From assembly GCA_019752535.1 (NCBI GenBank), contig JAIEMA010000034.1, positions 1 through 64,000 of the forward strand: 64,000 nt of DNA, read 5' to 3'. The DNA is from Bacteriovoracaceae bacterium (lineage in GTDB: Bacteria > Bdellovibrionota > Bacteriovoracia > Bacteriovoracales > Bacteriovoracaceae). This document shows, in pieces, positions 52,874 to 61,604 of the stretch (position 1 is its first letter; every line of letters starts with the position of its first letter). The notes under the pieces are model-generated. The model was not told the DNA's origin. It searched no databases and saw only the letters and a list, made by a program, of their open reading frames with translations. The position numbers were made by a program, and so were the translations under genes.

Positions 52874-54060
52874 GAGTTTTTTTTCTCCTCTGCCTTTTTT
52901 CTTTCAGCGCCCTAGCGCAAACGAGTTATGTGCCGCTTGGGCGAATTCTAAAAAAAGGTGGTTATGAGATTAAAGGGACTGGCCGCTCATGGGCCTCCAC
53001 TTCGCGCTATGATGTAGATAGCACTGAAGTTCCTTTTAAAACGGGTGAAGGCTTTTCTTATTTTGAGGGAGAGCTTCAAGGTTTGTATGGAGCGACGAAA
53101 GAATTGCAGATGGGTCTAAGTGCAAATTTTCGCCAAAATAGATCGACCTTTGAAAATCCTGTCGGCTCAGGCACCAATGATTCTATCACTGCCACTGGCA
53201 TTCAAGCTGTAGGTGGTGCTCTTAGTTATGCCTTTGCACCGGTGGGGCGACTCAATTATACGCTTGAAGGTTTTTATCGCTATCATCCTTATACCAACAC
53301 TGCTTACGACTCAACTGATCCCAAAAAAGGTTTTGTCTTAGGAGATGATGGAACTGAATACGGAGCGGGATTAGTTCTCACTTACGCGCATCCAAATCAG
53401 AATTTTTTAAGTTTTAATATTCAGTATCGAAAGCCGGGATCAGAGTTGAGTCCCGAAATCAATTGGCAGACAGAAGGCGCGCTGGCTTGGAAATATTTGG
53501 CCCTTGTGGCCGGCGCTCAAGGAGTCATGTCGCTTAATAAAGATGCCTACACGGATGATCCTCAAAATAAACCAGCAATCAATACTGGCGGATCATCAAT
53601 TTATAATTCAATCAATCGTCAGTACCTCGCTCCCTATGTGGGAATGAACATTGCTCTGGGGCAAAAGTGGAGAGTTGAGGGGAGATATCAGACGGTCACG
53701 AATGTCCGATCATATGACACTGGCTCTCTCATTACATTGGCGCTGGCCACAAGAGTAGAGACGAATTCTACAGTCAGAGAGCTGGATGATAAATTTAAAG
53801 AATACTCGGTCGATGCGACTGTCGTAAAACTCTCTCCTAAAAAACAATTCATTATCATTGATAAGGGTCTCTCTAGTGACATTCAAGTGGGCCGTCGTTT
53901 TGATCTGTTCTTGTTTGATTACTTAGGTGGAAATGTGCTCCTGGGGCGTGCAGTGGCGATTCAAGTCAATGCCGATCAATCAGTACTAAAGATCACCACT
54001 CGATTCACCACTAAGCATGAAGTCAAAGAGGGAACGATCGCCAGAGGGCTTGCGGATTAG
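52870..54060 (+). CDS. exported beta-strand-rich, probably outer-membrane protein
   Basis: A 396-residue protein with signal peptide MRVFFLLCLFSFSALA. Most of the chain shows alternating amphipathic strands ending in aromatics (LEGFYRYHPYT, FLSFNIQYRKPG, WRVEGRYQTVTNVRSY), as in beta-barrels. The last 90 residues (FKEYSVDATVVKLSPKKQFI, VGRRFDLFLFDY, VLLGRAVAIQVNADQSVLKI) look like a separate small beta domain that may lie in the periplasm. The family is not recognised. It overlaps the previous gene by 4 bp. Confidence 0.65.
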   Translation: MRVFFLLCLFSFSALAQTSYVPLGRILKKGGYEIKGTGRSWASTSRYDVDSTEVPFKTGEGFSYFEGELQGLYGATKELQMGLSANFRQNRSTFENPVGSGTNDSITATGIQAVGGALSYAFAPVGRLNYTLEGFYRYHPYTNTAYDSTDPKKGFVLGDDGTEYGAGLVLTYAHPNQNFLSFNIQYRKPGSELSPEINWQTEGALAWKYLALVAGAQGVMSLNKDAYTDDPQNKPAINTGGSSIYNSINRQYLAPYVGMNIALGQKWRVEGRYQTVTNVRSYDTGSLITLALATRVETNSTVRELDDKFKEYSVDATVVKLSPKKQFIIIDKGLSSDIQVGRRFDLFLFDYLGGNVLLGRAVAIQVNADQSVLKITTRFTTKHEVKEGTIARGLAD

Positions 54061-54109
54061 TTGATATAATTAGTTCGAAGAGTGGACAAAATCTCCAGAA
54101 AATCATGAG

Positions 54110-54137
54110 TTGAGTGATCTTGGGAATGGGTTAGAAT
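54110..54137 (+). promoter_or_regulatory. possible sigma-70-type promoter
   Basis: TTGAGT, 16 bases, TAGAAT: the same hexamers as the eno promoter. It lies 27 bp before the ATG at 54165. Confidence 0.5.
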
Positions 54138-54164
54138 AGATATATTCAACAAGGATAAGTCATC

Positions 54165-54884
54165 ATGAAACGCTATTTTCTTTTTGCTCTCGTTTTTGCT
54201 CTCTCATCAAATGTTTGGGCTAAACGTTTCTCAAATCAATACTGTGAATTTGAGCTTCCTTCAGGTTGGCAGTGTGCTCTCGAGGGATCAGAGTATGTGT
54301 GCCAATCAGAAAATGAGTCGAGTAAAAAAGAAGCGATCATTATCTTGGCCGCCAAGCGAAGAGGTGAGCAAGATAGTATGGAGGAATACACGGCGTATTT
54401 AAAAAAGCCTAAAACGTATTCTCTTCCAGGCGGAAAAGTTCAAGTTTCAGAGGCAAAATACACAAAATTAAGTGATGTGAATTCTCATCAGTGGATTGAT
54501 TCGCTTCATCTTGCATCTGAAGTTCCTGGTTTCTACACGCGATATCTTGCCACTGTGAAAGAAGATCTTGGTGTCGCTGTCACATTCTCGGTCGCAAAAG
54601 ATTTGTATCAGCAGTACCAGGGAATTTTTGATGGGGTTGTGGCTTCTCTTCGCGTCTTCCGCCAAAAGAGTGATACTGGCACTAATCTTAATCTTGCGGC
54701 TAACGATGCGAACCTTGCGGATACAACGTTCGTCCCAGATGGCGACAAGGTTGATATCTCAGTTCAAAAGACTCAAGAGCGCAAAACCGATGATGGCGGT
54801 GGCGATATGATGCTCTATGCAGGTATCGGAATTGCGGCCCTCGTGCTCTTTATCCTCAAGAAAAAAGGCGGAAAGAAGGGGTAA
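54165..54884 (+). CDS. exported, C-terminally membrane-anchored protein, function unknown
   Basis: A 239-residue protein. The signal peptide is MKRYFLFALVFALSSNVWA. The mature start, FSNQYCEFELPSGWQCALEG, contains three Cys near each other and resembles small domains that begin CxFxLPxGW. A disordered stretch (about 170-215) precedes a C-terminal membrane helix (MLYAGIGIAALVLFIL) and a Lys/Gly tail (KKKGGKKG). That layout resembles sorting tails such as GlyGly/rhombosortase-type anchors, but no canonical motif is present. Confidence 0.65.
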   Translation: MKRYFLFALVFALSSNVWAKRFSNQYCEFELPSGWQCALEGSEYVCQSENESSKKEAIIILAAKRRGEQDSMEEYTAYLKKPKTYSLPGGKVQVSEAKYTKLSDVNSHQWIDSLHLASEVPGFYTRYLATVKEDLGVAVTFSVAKDLYQQYQGIFDGVVASLRVFRQKSDTGTNLNLAANDANLADTTFVPDGDKVDISVQKTQERKTDDGGGDMMLYAGIGIAALVLFILKKKGGKKG

Positions 54885-54941
54885 ATCGCCTCGTCTTTTT
54901 GGCAGTTTTCCCACACCTCATATTCGTTAACTTATTGATTT

Positions 54942-54965
54942 GAGAAGCCCCTTTTGGGGCTTCTC
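54942..54965 (+). terminator. terminator-like hairpin
   Basis: A perfect 10-bp stem (GAGAAGCCCC/GGGGCTTCTC) with loop TTTT. Only a poor T-rich tail follows (TCGTTTC). It lies between two exported-protein genes. Confidence 0.65.
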
Positions 54966-55058
54966 TCGTTTCAGGGGTTTAGGGCCCAAAGCGCTTTATA
55001 ATTAACTTAATCATTCGGGCTTTATGCCGAAAAGCTACCTGAAGATCAGGGGAAAATT

Positions 55059-57080
55059 ATGAAGTTTTTAAAGCAGCTCACTCTCTTAACGATATTGGTG
55101 GTTTTTTCTTCCAATAGTTTTGCATGCAAAAATGCAAATGGGGATGAAACAACAAATGAAGATGAGTGTGTTCCAGAGCCAACTGAAGAAGGTGATGAGG
55201 AGGAAGCTCAAGGTTCTGTTACATTTAGCATTGAAGAAAAAAAACAACAGGCTCAATTAGTTAATGCTGATTCAGTTGAGCCAGTTTTGAATTGCTTAGA
55301 TAATCTTCAGACATCAATAAAGAGTTCTACTGCGAAAACATGTGATACCCAAGCTAATGGACATTTATGCTATAAGGGAAAACTCACTCCTAAGGGGGGC
55401 CTGAGTGGAAAGCCAGTAGATATTACTGTCTACAAGTTAGATGTCCCAGAAGTTAATTTTGAAACGATCAGGTCATGTAAAACAATTTTTGGGACAAATT
55501 ACAGTCAGGGTAAGTTAAAAGAAGAGGACATAACAGTTCAACATTACTATGGCATCATTGCAAATCAGGCTTCTCACTGTGGACCAGATTTGGCAAAGGC
55601 TTATGAAGCAACTCTAAGATATAATAAGTGCAAAGAGGGAGAGAGAAAGACCCCATCTACACCATGTGCACTTCCCCAGCCTCAGAAATTAATTAATTCT
55701 AGTGAAGACGCACAAAATGAGTATAACGATTGTGTTGGTAAGTATGCTTCAGATCCACGTAGTAACCAAATTTCAGAGCGCACGGTTGTAGGCTTACAAA
55801 AATGTGTTGCGATAAATGTGGCAGAATTCTCAACTGAAACTAATTTTAAAGCCGCTGAAGCGATGGGGAGTGGTCCAATTAAATGTGAAGAACATAATGG
55901 ATCTGCTCTAGATTATAATTCTTGTAAGGAGTTTTTGACTTGGTATATGGGAATGATGGGAGCAGAAACTGGGGCTAACCTTGTTAATGAAGCTGTTAAA
56001 GTAAATGACAATATGAAGACCCAAGCACAGGTCAGTGAGCAGCTCTCTAAAGGTAATGGTCAAAATGCTGCAATAGAAGCAGCAAGGAAAGCTCAGCTTA
56101 CTGCAGCAGATGCTGAGAAAAGAAAGGCTATGATTTATTCAACTAAAGCAGCTGCAATGACAGTAGAGCTCGCTCGTTTTGTCACGCTTGGTAATATAGA
56201 TAATAAGTGTTCAGGGGAAAATAAAGCATGCTGTAAGTCTTTGCAGAAAGATTTTAAAACGGCAGGTAAGTTTTTTCCAAACTCAAAATTAAAAACGTTA
56301 ATCATGCAGGAAATGATCAAAGCCGGTGGTGAAGCAGCTAAGGCTCTACTCGCAGCAAAGATGTATAAAGATCAAGCCAACATGATCAAAAATATTGAAA
56401 ACAACATGCGTCCTCAAGAAGATGAATCACAACAAGGACTAATGGCTTACTGTGTGAAGAACCCACAAGACACTCGCTGCCAAACTCCTGGAATGCGCCA
56501 ATCGCTTCAAGGGATGAATTTAACCGGTGCAGGTTATGGTGGAACAAACTTCGGCATGAACGATGCTGGTGCGGCCAATGAAGTGGATTTAAATGCAGAA
56601 AATGGTGCTGCTGGTGCCATCGCTTCAAACAAAAAGAGCGTTGGCGATATTGGTACTTTAAATAAAGATGCAGCAGCGGCTAAAGATATCTTTAATGCTC
56701 CAGCCGCTGTCCAGGGCGGAACGGGTGCTCCGGCCACAGCTGGCTCTGGTGGTGGAGGCGCGGGTGTTAATGCCTCTGGTAACGCCTTGTCAAAAGATCC
56801 AGGTCTGCAAGAAGAGAAAAAAGATAATCCAATTAATATCACGAAGAAGACTGCAAGTTATGAGGGTGGAGCCTACAGCGGTGGAACTTACAAAGGCTCA
56901 TCTCAGAAAAAAGCTGAAGATGGATCAAGTAACCCATTTGCCTCGATGTTTGGAAAAGATAAAGGCCGCGAGACCGCTTCAACTCCAGAGATCGATCAAC
57001 CAGCTTCTGATCTCTTTACAAAAATTTCTAATCGCTACGGCGAGGTCCAGAAGCGCAAAGCGCTGATGGATGTTCGTTGA
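55059..57080 (+). CDS. large exported Cys-containing protein with C-terminal SNRY motif
   Basis: A 673-residue protein. The signal peptide MKFLKQLTLLTILVVFSSNSFAC may be a lipobox variant (S-F-A-C). An acidic stretch (NEDECVPEPTEEGDEEEA) is followed by a Cys-rich domain of about 250 residues, a helical Ala-rich region (AAIEAARKAQLTAADAEKRK, AKALLAAKMYKDQANMIKNI), a Gly/Ala/Asn-rich low-complexity region (about 460-600) and the C-terminal SDLFTKISNRYGEVQKRKAL (SNRY from residue 657). No known family. The C-terminal motif recurs in the protein at 59097-61409. A TTG start of a thioesterase overlaps its stop. Confidence 0.75.
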   Translation: MKFLKQLTLLTILVVFSSNSFACKNANGDETTNEDECVPEPTEEGDEEEAQGSVTFSIEEKKQQAQLVNADSVEPVLNCLDNLQTSIKSSTAKTCDTQANGHLCYKGKLTPKGGLSGKPVDITVYKLDVPEVNFETIRSCKTIFGTNYSQGKLKEEDITVQHYYGIIANQASHCGPDLAKAYEATLRYNKCKEGERKTPSTPCALPQPQKLINSSEDAQNEYNDCVGKYASDPRSNQISERTVVGLQKCVAINVAEFSTETNFKAAEAMGSGPIKCEEHNGSALDYNSCKEFLTWYMGMMGAETGANLVNEAVKVNDNMKTQAQVSEQLSKGNGQNAAIEAARKAQLTAADAEKRKAMIYSTKAAAMTVELARFVTLGNIDNKCSGENKACCKSLQKDFKTAGKFFPNSKLKTLIMQEMIKAGGEAAKALLAAKMYKDQANMIKNIENNMRPQEDESQQGLMAYCVKNPQDTRCQTPGMRQSLQGMNLTGAGYGGTNFGMNDAGAANEVDLNAENGAAGAIASNKKSVGDIGTLNKDAAAAKDIFNAPAAVQGGTGAPATAGSGGGGAGVNASGNALSKDPGLQEEKKDNPINITKKTASYEGGAYSGGTYKGSSQKKAEDGSSNPFASMFGKDKGRETASTPEIDQPASDLFTKISNRYGEVQKRKALMDVR

Positions 57081-57490
57081 TTAAACCGCCATTTGAATAC
57101 CGAGTCCAGGTGAAGGAATTTCACCTGGATACTTTCGGTCACGTGAACAATGCCATGTATCTCACTCTCTACGAAGAAGCCCGTTGGGACTTTATCACTC
57201 AAAATGGTTTCGGCTTGGAGCGAATTCAATCTGATCAATCAGGACCAGTTCTCCTGGAGACAACGGTTAAGTTTAAGCGTGAACTTATTAATCGAGAATT
57301 CATTACCATCGTCTCAACGCCGGGTGAGTTGAATGGCAAGCTTATGGTGATTAATCAGCAAATGATTAAAGAGAATGGCAAAGTGGCTTCAGAGGCAAGC
57401 TTTACAGTGGGTTTTATGGATATGAAAGAGAGAAAGCTTGTGAGTCCGCCCAATGATTGGCTTGAGGCCTGTGGATATAACCAGAAATAA
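57077..57490 (+). CDS. hotdog-fold acyl-CoA thioesterase (YbgC/4HBT-like)
   Basis: A 137-residue single-domain hotdog protein. The catalytic segment is EFHLDTFGHVNNAMYLTLYE (Asp18, His22), and ETTVKFKRELINREFITIVS forms the long strand pair. It probably hydrolyses acyl-CoA or acyl-ACP. The start is the TTG at 57077, overlapping the preceding stop as TTGA; translation is probably coupled. A bidirectional terminator follows directly after the stop. Confidence 0.85.
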   Translation: MIKPPFEYRVQVKEFHLDTFGHVNNAMYLTLYEEARWDFITQNGFGLERIQSDQSGPVLLETTVKFKRELINREFITIVSTPGELNGKLMVINQQMIKENGKVASEASFTVGFMDMKERKLVSPPNDWLEACGYNQK

Positions 57491-57514
57491 AAAAGGCCCC
57501 TTTCGGGGCCTTTT
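57491..57514. terminator. bidirectional terminator
   Basis: AAAAGGCCCC/GGGGCCTTTT (10 bp) around TTTC, with A- and T-runs either side, between converging genes. Confidence 0.92.
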
Positions 57515-57517
57515 CTT

Positions 57518-58831
57518 TTAGTAGCGATTGTCGTAGCAGATATCGTTCTCGTAATCATAGTCATAACAATCTTGTGAGTTATCACCATTGTCATAACCGC
57601 CGTCGTTGTATCCACCATTGTTGTCTGGATAGTTCGTCGGAGCTGGTTGCTGTTGATTATCAGGAATCCCATCATTGTTATAGTCTTGGTACTGGTAATC
57701 ATAAGTCGGACGAGAGAAATCCCAAGATTGATCACGGAAAGTCTCAGAACAAGTGTAGCGATAGTTGTACTCACGCTCGTTCATGTTATCGCGCTCGTAT
57801 GAACACTGATCATAACCGTAGTTACAAGTTTGGTTCCAGTAGTTACGAACCACTTGTTGAGTGTAGGTATCAACGAGTTGGTAGTTACACTGATCTTGGT
57901 TGCTGTAACGGTAACGGTAACCGTTGTAAACATAGTACGGGTAGTTGTTAAAGACGTAGTAGCCATTGTTGTAACCAACTGTCGGCCAGTAAATCCAGTT
58001 TAAATAAACATAATTTGGGAATGAGTTACGTACGTACGAGTAGTAATCAAACGAGCGGTAGTAGCGAACAGGTCCAACATAGATTGAAGTCCATGGAGTC
58101 TGGTGGTAGCGCGAGTATGGAATCGGACGATACATCGGTGGGCGATGATAGTTTGGTGTTCCATAGTTTGTGCGAACTGGAATTCTGTAAACTGGACGGT
58201 ATGTCGTCGGACGTGGAGGAACGTAAACTGGACGGTCTGGACGATTAGGATTGTAGCGTGGGCCTACTGGTCCAGTTGGTCCTGGTCTATAGCCGCCATT
58301 GCCTGGATTTGGGTTGTAACGTGGTCCTGGAGTTGGAGCTGGATTATAGCCGCCATTGCCTGGATTTGGGTTGTAACGTGGTCCTGGAGTTGGAGCTGGA
58401 TTATAGCCGCCGTTTCCTGGATTTGGGTTGTAACGTGGTCCTGGAGTAGGAGCTGGATTATAGCCGCCATTGCCTGGATTTGGGTTGTAACGTGGCCCTG
58501 GAGTAGGAGCTGGATTATAGCCGCCGTTTCCTGGATTTGGGTTATAGCGTGGTCCTGGAGTGGGAGCTGGATTGTAGCCGCCGTTTCCTGGATTTGGGTT
58601 GTAGCGTGGTCCTGGAGTAGGTCCTGGTCTTGTGTCTGGACGAGTTGAACCGCCAGAAGAGCCGCCGCCTGGGTTTGGATTATAACGTGGCCCGCGTGGA
58701 GCATCGCTGCCGCCGCTGCTAGAGCCGCCACCTTGACCCGGACGTCCGCGACGTGGGTCTTGAGCATTCGTCACATCCATCATCGAGATCGTGATGAGAG
58801 CCGTGAAAAGAATCTTAATCGATAAGTTCAT
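57518..58831 (-). CDS. secreted Pro/Gly/Tyr-rich repeat protein
   Basis: A 437-residue exported protein. After the signal peptide (MNLSIKILFTALITISMMDVTNA) comes a Gly/Ser/Pro region and six near-perfect 19-residue repeats (YNPNPGNGGYNPAPTPGPR). The second half is extremely rich in Tyr and Asn (YNNGYYVFNNYPYYVYNGYR) with a few Cys, and the end is acidic (DYDYENDICYDNRY). No family is recognised. Composition suggests a flexible surface or adhesive protein. The ATG at 58831 has GGGAGA just upstream; the longer reading from 58852 has no better site. Confidence 0.75.
   Translation of the reverse strand: MNLSIKILFTALITISMMDVTNAQDPRRGRPGQGGGSSSGGSDAPRGPRYNPNPGGGSSGGSTRPDTRPGPTPGPRYNPNPGNGGYNPAPTPGPRYNPNPGNGGYNPAPTPGPRYNPNPGNGGYNPAPTPGPRYNPNPGNGGYNPAPTPGPRYNPNPGNGGYNPAPTPGPRYNPNPGNGGYRPGPTGPVGPRYNPNRPDRPVYVPPRPTTYRPVYRIPVRTNYGTPNYHRPPMYRPIPYSRYHQTPWTSIYVGPVRYYRSFDYYSYVRNSFPNYVYLNWIYWPTVGYNNGYYVFNNYPYYVYNGYRYRYSNQDQCNYQLVDTYTQQVVRNYWNQTCNYGYDQCSYERDNMNEREYNYRYTCSETFRDQSWDFSRPTYDYQYQDYNNDGIPDNQQQPAPTNYPDNNGGYNDGGYDNGDNSQDCYDYDYENDICYDNRY
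58288..58629 (-). repeat. about six tandem 57-bp coding repeats
   Basis: The unit encodes YNPNPGNGGYNPAPTPGPR. Copies differ mainly at third positions (for example GTTGGA/GTAGGA and CATTGCC/CGTTTCC on the plus strand), so the amino-acid repeat is kept while the DNA drifts slightly. Boundaries are approximate. Confidence 0.9.
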
Positions 58832-59063
58832 GCATTCTCCCTTTAGACACAAAAGAAATGAAACAATTGCGTTTTCATTTGTTCTAGCAAGAGGATTCGC
58901 TCTCTGTGAATGAGATTCTGCTTACATGCGTCATAAGCAATTCTCTAGAGGGATTTAAGGTGTGAGATTTATTGAAGTTTTAGAAGCTGAGATTATTTAA
59001 CTGCTTGGAATTCTTTCACTTTCAAAAGGCAAAAGTGACAAAATGCACCTGTGATTTGGAGTC

Positions 59064-59090
59064 AAAAAGGCCCCAGTGAAGGGGCCTTTT
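59064..59090 (-). terminator. terminator of the large exported protein gene (59097-61409)
   Basis: AAAAGGCCCC/GGGGCCTTTT (10 bp) around AGTGAA lies 7 bp past the stop of the leftward gene, with an A-run on the plus strand giving the U-tract. Confidence 0.9.
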
Positions 59091-59096
59091 CTAAGT

Positions 59097-61409
59097 TTAT
59101 TGTGAGATCTGAGTTTCACTCGGTTTATCGGCCGGCACAATCGCTTCACCACCAAAGAGTCGTCTCATACCACTTCGCTGATATCTGTTTGAGAGAATCT
59201 GGAAGATGTTGGCCCCTGAGTCTGAATTAATTTCACCTGCCGACATGTCGTATTCACTACCCATGACTTCAGCGAGTTTTTCATCTTCAATCGTCACGCC
59301 TCCCTCACCAAGGGAGTCGAGATTAAAGTCATTGCCGCCATTTTTACTTTTTCCACCATCTGCTACAGGCACAACGTTTCCGTCGATGGATTTGATTTCT
59401 TGTTTGAGCTCCTCTTTCATTTTTTCAAGACTAGGAGATCCGGTAGAGCTTCCAGAACCAAAGCCCGATCCTGATCCAAAAGAAGCATTTGCTAAAGCAG
59501 GGTTAGAGGCAAGGCTGCTCGCCATTTTTGCCATAAGTTTTTTTCCGTCAGCATCAGCTTTTGCGAGAATCTTTGCTGCGCTTGGATTTTTTTTCAGCAA
59601 AGCATCTTGGAATTTTTTTGCTCTTGCTCCTAAACCATTAATTTGATCCATATTAATATCCGAAGGCGATATAGAGCCATTTGCAATTCCATTCAATGTC
59701 CCTGGTAAATTGCCCATCAACCCTGCCGGAACAGAACCCGATTGAACGTTTGGAGTAACTGTTAAGCAAGATTTTGATCTCACACAACTACAACTAGGGT
59801 CAGAGTTTCCATTCTTGCTAATACATGTTTTTGAACTAGTAGTTTTTGTTCCTGAATTATTTTTTGTTGAAGCGAGATTGGGATTTCCTCCAAAGAATGC
59901 TTTACAGGTTGCAGAACTTGCCCGAGTAGGATTCAAGGTTCCAGCCTCAGTGTAACAGTAACAATTTGGTTTTGAAGTGTTAGACGTTCGATCGGAGCCT
60001 GTACACCCAAAGGTTTGGCCAGATGCCAAGACTTGACTCTGTAAATTTTCAATAAATTCCTTTCTGTCTTCTGCTTTTTTAATTTGTTTGCTGATGTGAG
60101 AGATCATAAAAGCATCATTGGCCAGAAAAATTCCTGCCAAAACAGCACGAGTATATGGAGACATCATCATTTGTTTAAGTGTTAACCCTTGCATTGGGAT
60201 AAGAGCGATACCTGCAGCACCTACAACACCAAGGATTAAACTGATTCCCCCACCTGAACCAGCATGGGCATTTTTAACCATAAACTGTTCAGCAATTTTT
60301 TCAGCAACAGAGGCGATCGAAATCATTTCATTATCAAGCTCAAGATCATTCTCTTTAATAATTTTCTTCAATGCTATGTAAGCATCTAAGTCTGGCGAAA
60401 TGTTTTTTCCTTCTTGGATTGAGCGACTTTCAAGATTATAGATAGCAAGGTCAGCTGTCGATGTCGCGACTGAATTGAAAATGCTGTTGATTTGTGAATA
60501 GGCGGAATACGATATACGTTGTTTTTTTAGGAAATAATTATCAACAAATTGTGCGGCATTTTGCTCTTCGCGATTTGCATAGTATTTGTAAGGTGATGAT
60601 CCGGGTTGAGTGGCATCTGCAGCAGACGAAGTACACATATATTGAATTGTTAAAGCACCACAAGTACCAGGACACACCAGTTGAGCGTTATAACCAATAA
60701 TCTCAACGAGGGCTAATGCAAGACCAACTGTGTGAGCAACTGCTGCAACGATATAGAGTGTTTTTTTGGTTTTACCAGCTGAGATTGTAGCATCTTCACG
60801 CTTAAGGAGCGCATTGAAAGAAGCAGATTGGGTGTCAGTCGCCGTTTTGTTGTCGGAGCTGTTCGCTTTGGAACTGTCGTTCTCTTTTTTTAATTCCTCT
60901 TCAGCATCTTTCATTTTACTTTTGTAAGTCATTGCTGAAAGTACTTCGCCAGCAATAACAGAGACAGACCCCAAAATGAAACTCCACTTTGAATACGCCA
61001 TTAAGCAATCGGCAGAACTGCCGATCATTTGGAATCCAGCCCAAACACCTGCCATTGCTAAAATAATACTAACAATATTGGGATCAACTTTTTGATGCGC
61101 ATAAATTGTTCCATCAGCTTCAGCATCTTTGACTCGTGCTTCTAGGGCTTTGTTTAAACAGTCTTTCTGCGCTTGTTGTGTTCCAAGAGTCATACACTGC
61201 TTATTGGCTTCTTGAACTTTTGCGGCTTCTTCTGTGGTGAGGCATCGACCCAACATTTCATTCCACTGAAGCCCAGTCTCACAACTTCCGGCCCAAGCGT
61301 TTGTTGATATAGAGATGTTGGAAACAAACGACATGTTGGGTACAGAAGAGGCGATCAGTTGGATCCCCAGGATGTAAGTGAGAAGGGTGGCAAAAATTCT
61401 CTTAAACAT
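59097..61409 (-). CDS. large membrane/exported protein with C-terminal SNRY motif
   Basis: A 770-residue protein with an N-terminal signal-like segment (FATLLTYILGIQLIASSVPN). Hydrophobic segments include IVSIILAMAGVWAGFQMIGS, FILGSVSVIAGEVLSAM, LYIVAAVAHTVGLALALVEI, ISLILGVVGAAGIALIPMQG and AVLAGIFLANDAFMISH. A Cys-rich region (about 455-540, with FGCTGSD, NCYCYTEAG, SCSCVRSKSC) and a Gly/Ser/Lys-rich region follow, then GANIFQILSNRYQRSGMRRL (SNRY from residue 740). GAGG five bases before the ATG supports this start. No family is recognised. Confidence 0.75.
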   Translation of the reverse strand: MFKRIFATLLTYILGIQLIASSVPNMSFVSNISISTNAWAGSCETGLQWNEMLGRCLTTEEAAKVQEANKQCMTLGTQQAQKDCLNKALEARVKDAEADGTIYAHQKVDPNIVSIILAMAGVWAGFQMIGSSADCLMAYSKWSFILGSVSVIAGEVLSAMTYKSKMKDAEEELKKENDSSKANSSDNKTATDTQSASFNALLKREDATISAGKTKKTLYIVAAVAHTVGLALALVEIIGYNAQLVCPGTCGALTIQYMCTSSAADATQPGSSPYKYYANREEQNAAQFVDNYFLKKQRISYSAYSQINSIFNSVATSTADLAIYNLESRSIQEGKNISPDLDAYIALKKIIKENDLELDNEMISIASVAEKIAEQFMVKNAHAGSGGGISLILGVVGAAGIALIPMQGLTLKQMMMSPYTRAVLAGIFLANDAFMISHISKQIKKAEDRKEFIENLQSQVLASGQTFGCTGSDRTSNTSKPNCYCYTEAGTLNPTRASSATCKAFFGGNPNLASTKNNSGTKTTSSKTCISKNGNSDPSCSCVRSKSCLTVTPNVQSGSVPAGLMGNLPGTLNGIANGSISPSDINMDQINGLGARAKKFQDALLKKNPSAAKILAKADADGKKLMAKMASSLASNPALANASFGSGSGFGSGSSTGSPSLEKMKEELKQEIKSIDGNVVPVADGGKSKNGGNDFNLDSLGEGGVTIEDEKLAEVMGSEYDMSAGEINSDSGANIFQILSNRYQRSGMRRLFGGEAIVPADKPSETQISQ

Positions 61410-61449
61410 AGAAACCTCGAAGTTAAGCTAACAGCTTGATATGTCTTTA

Positions 61450-61455
61450 ATTATA
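61450..61455 (-). promoter_or_regulatory. -10-like element upstream of the 61409 gene
   Basis: A perfect TATAAT reads towards the gene, 40 nt before its ATG. No convincing -35 is seen, so the call is weak. Confidence 0.3.
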
Positions 61456-61604
61456 AGGGTGATCACGAGTCTTGCGCAGAAGGGGGGATATTTGCCGCCA
61501 GCATTCTTTGCGGCTCGCTTGTAAAACTGAGCATTTAGGGCCGATTTTTCCCTTTAAACCTTGAGATTAACACCCTAAAATCTGACCTAAAAAGTGGGCA
61601 CAGC

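Noticed and set aside
57574-58648. Long plus-strand ORFs (Trp-rich, up to 181 codons) opposite the Pro/Tyr-rich repeat gene
   Set aside because: They are antisense readings of the 57-bp repeats; no ribosome site or sensible composition, while the minus-strand protein has a signal peptide and coherent repeats.
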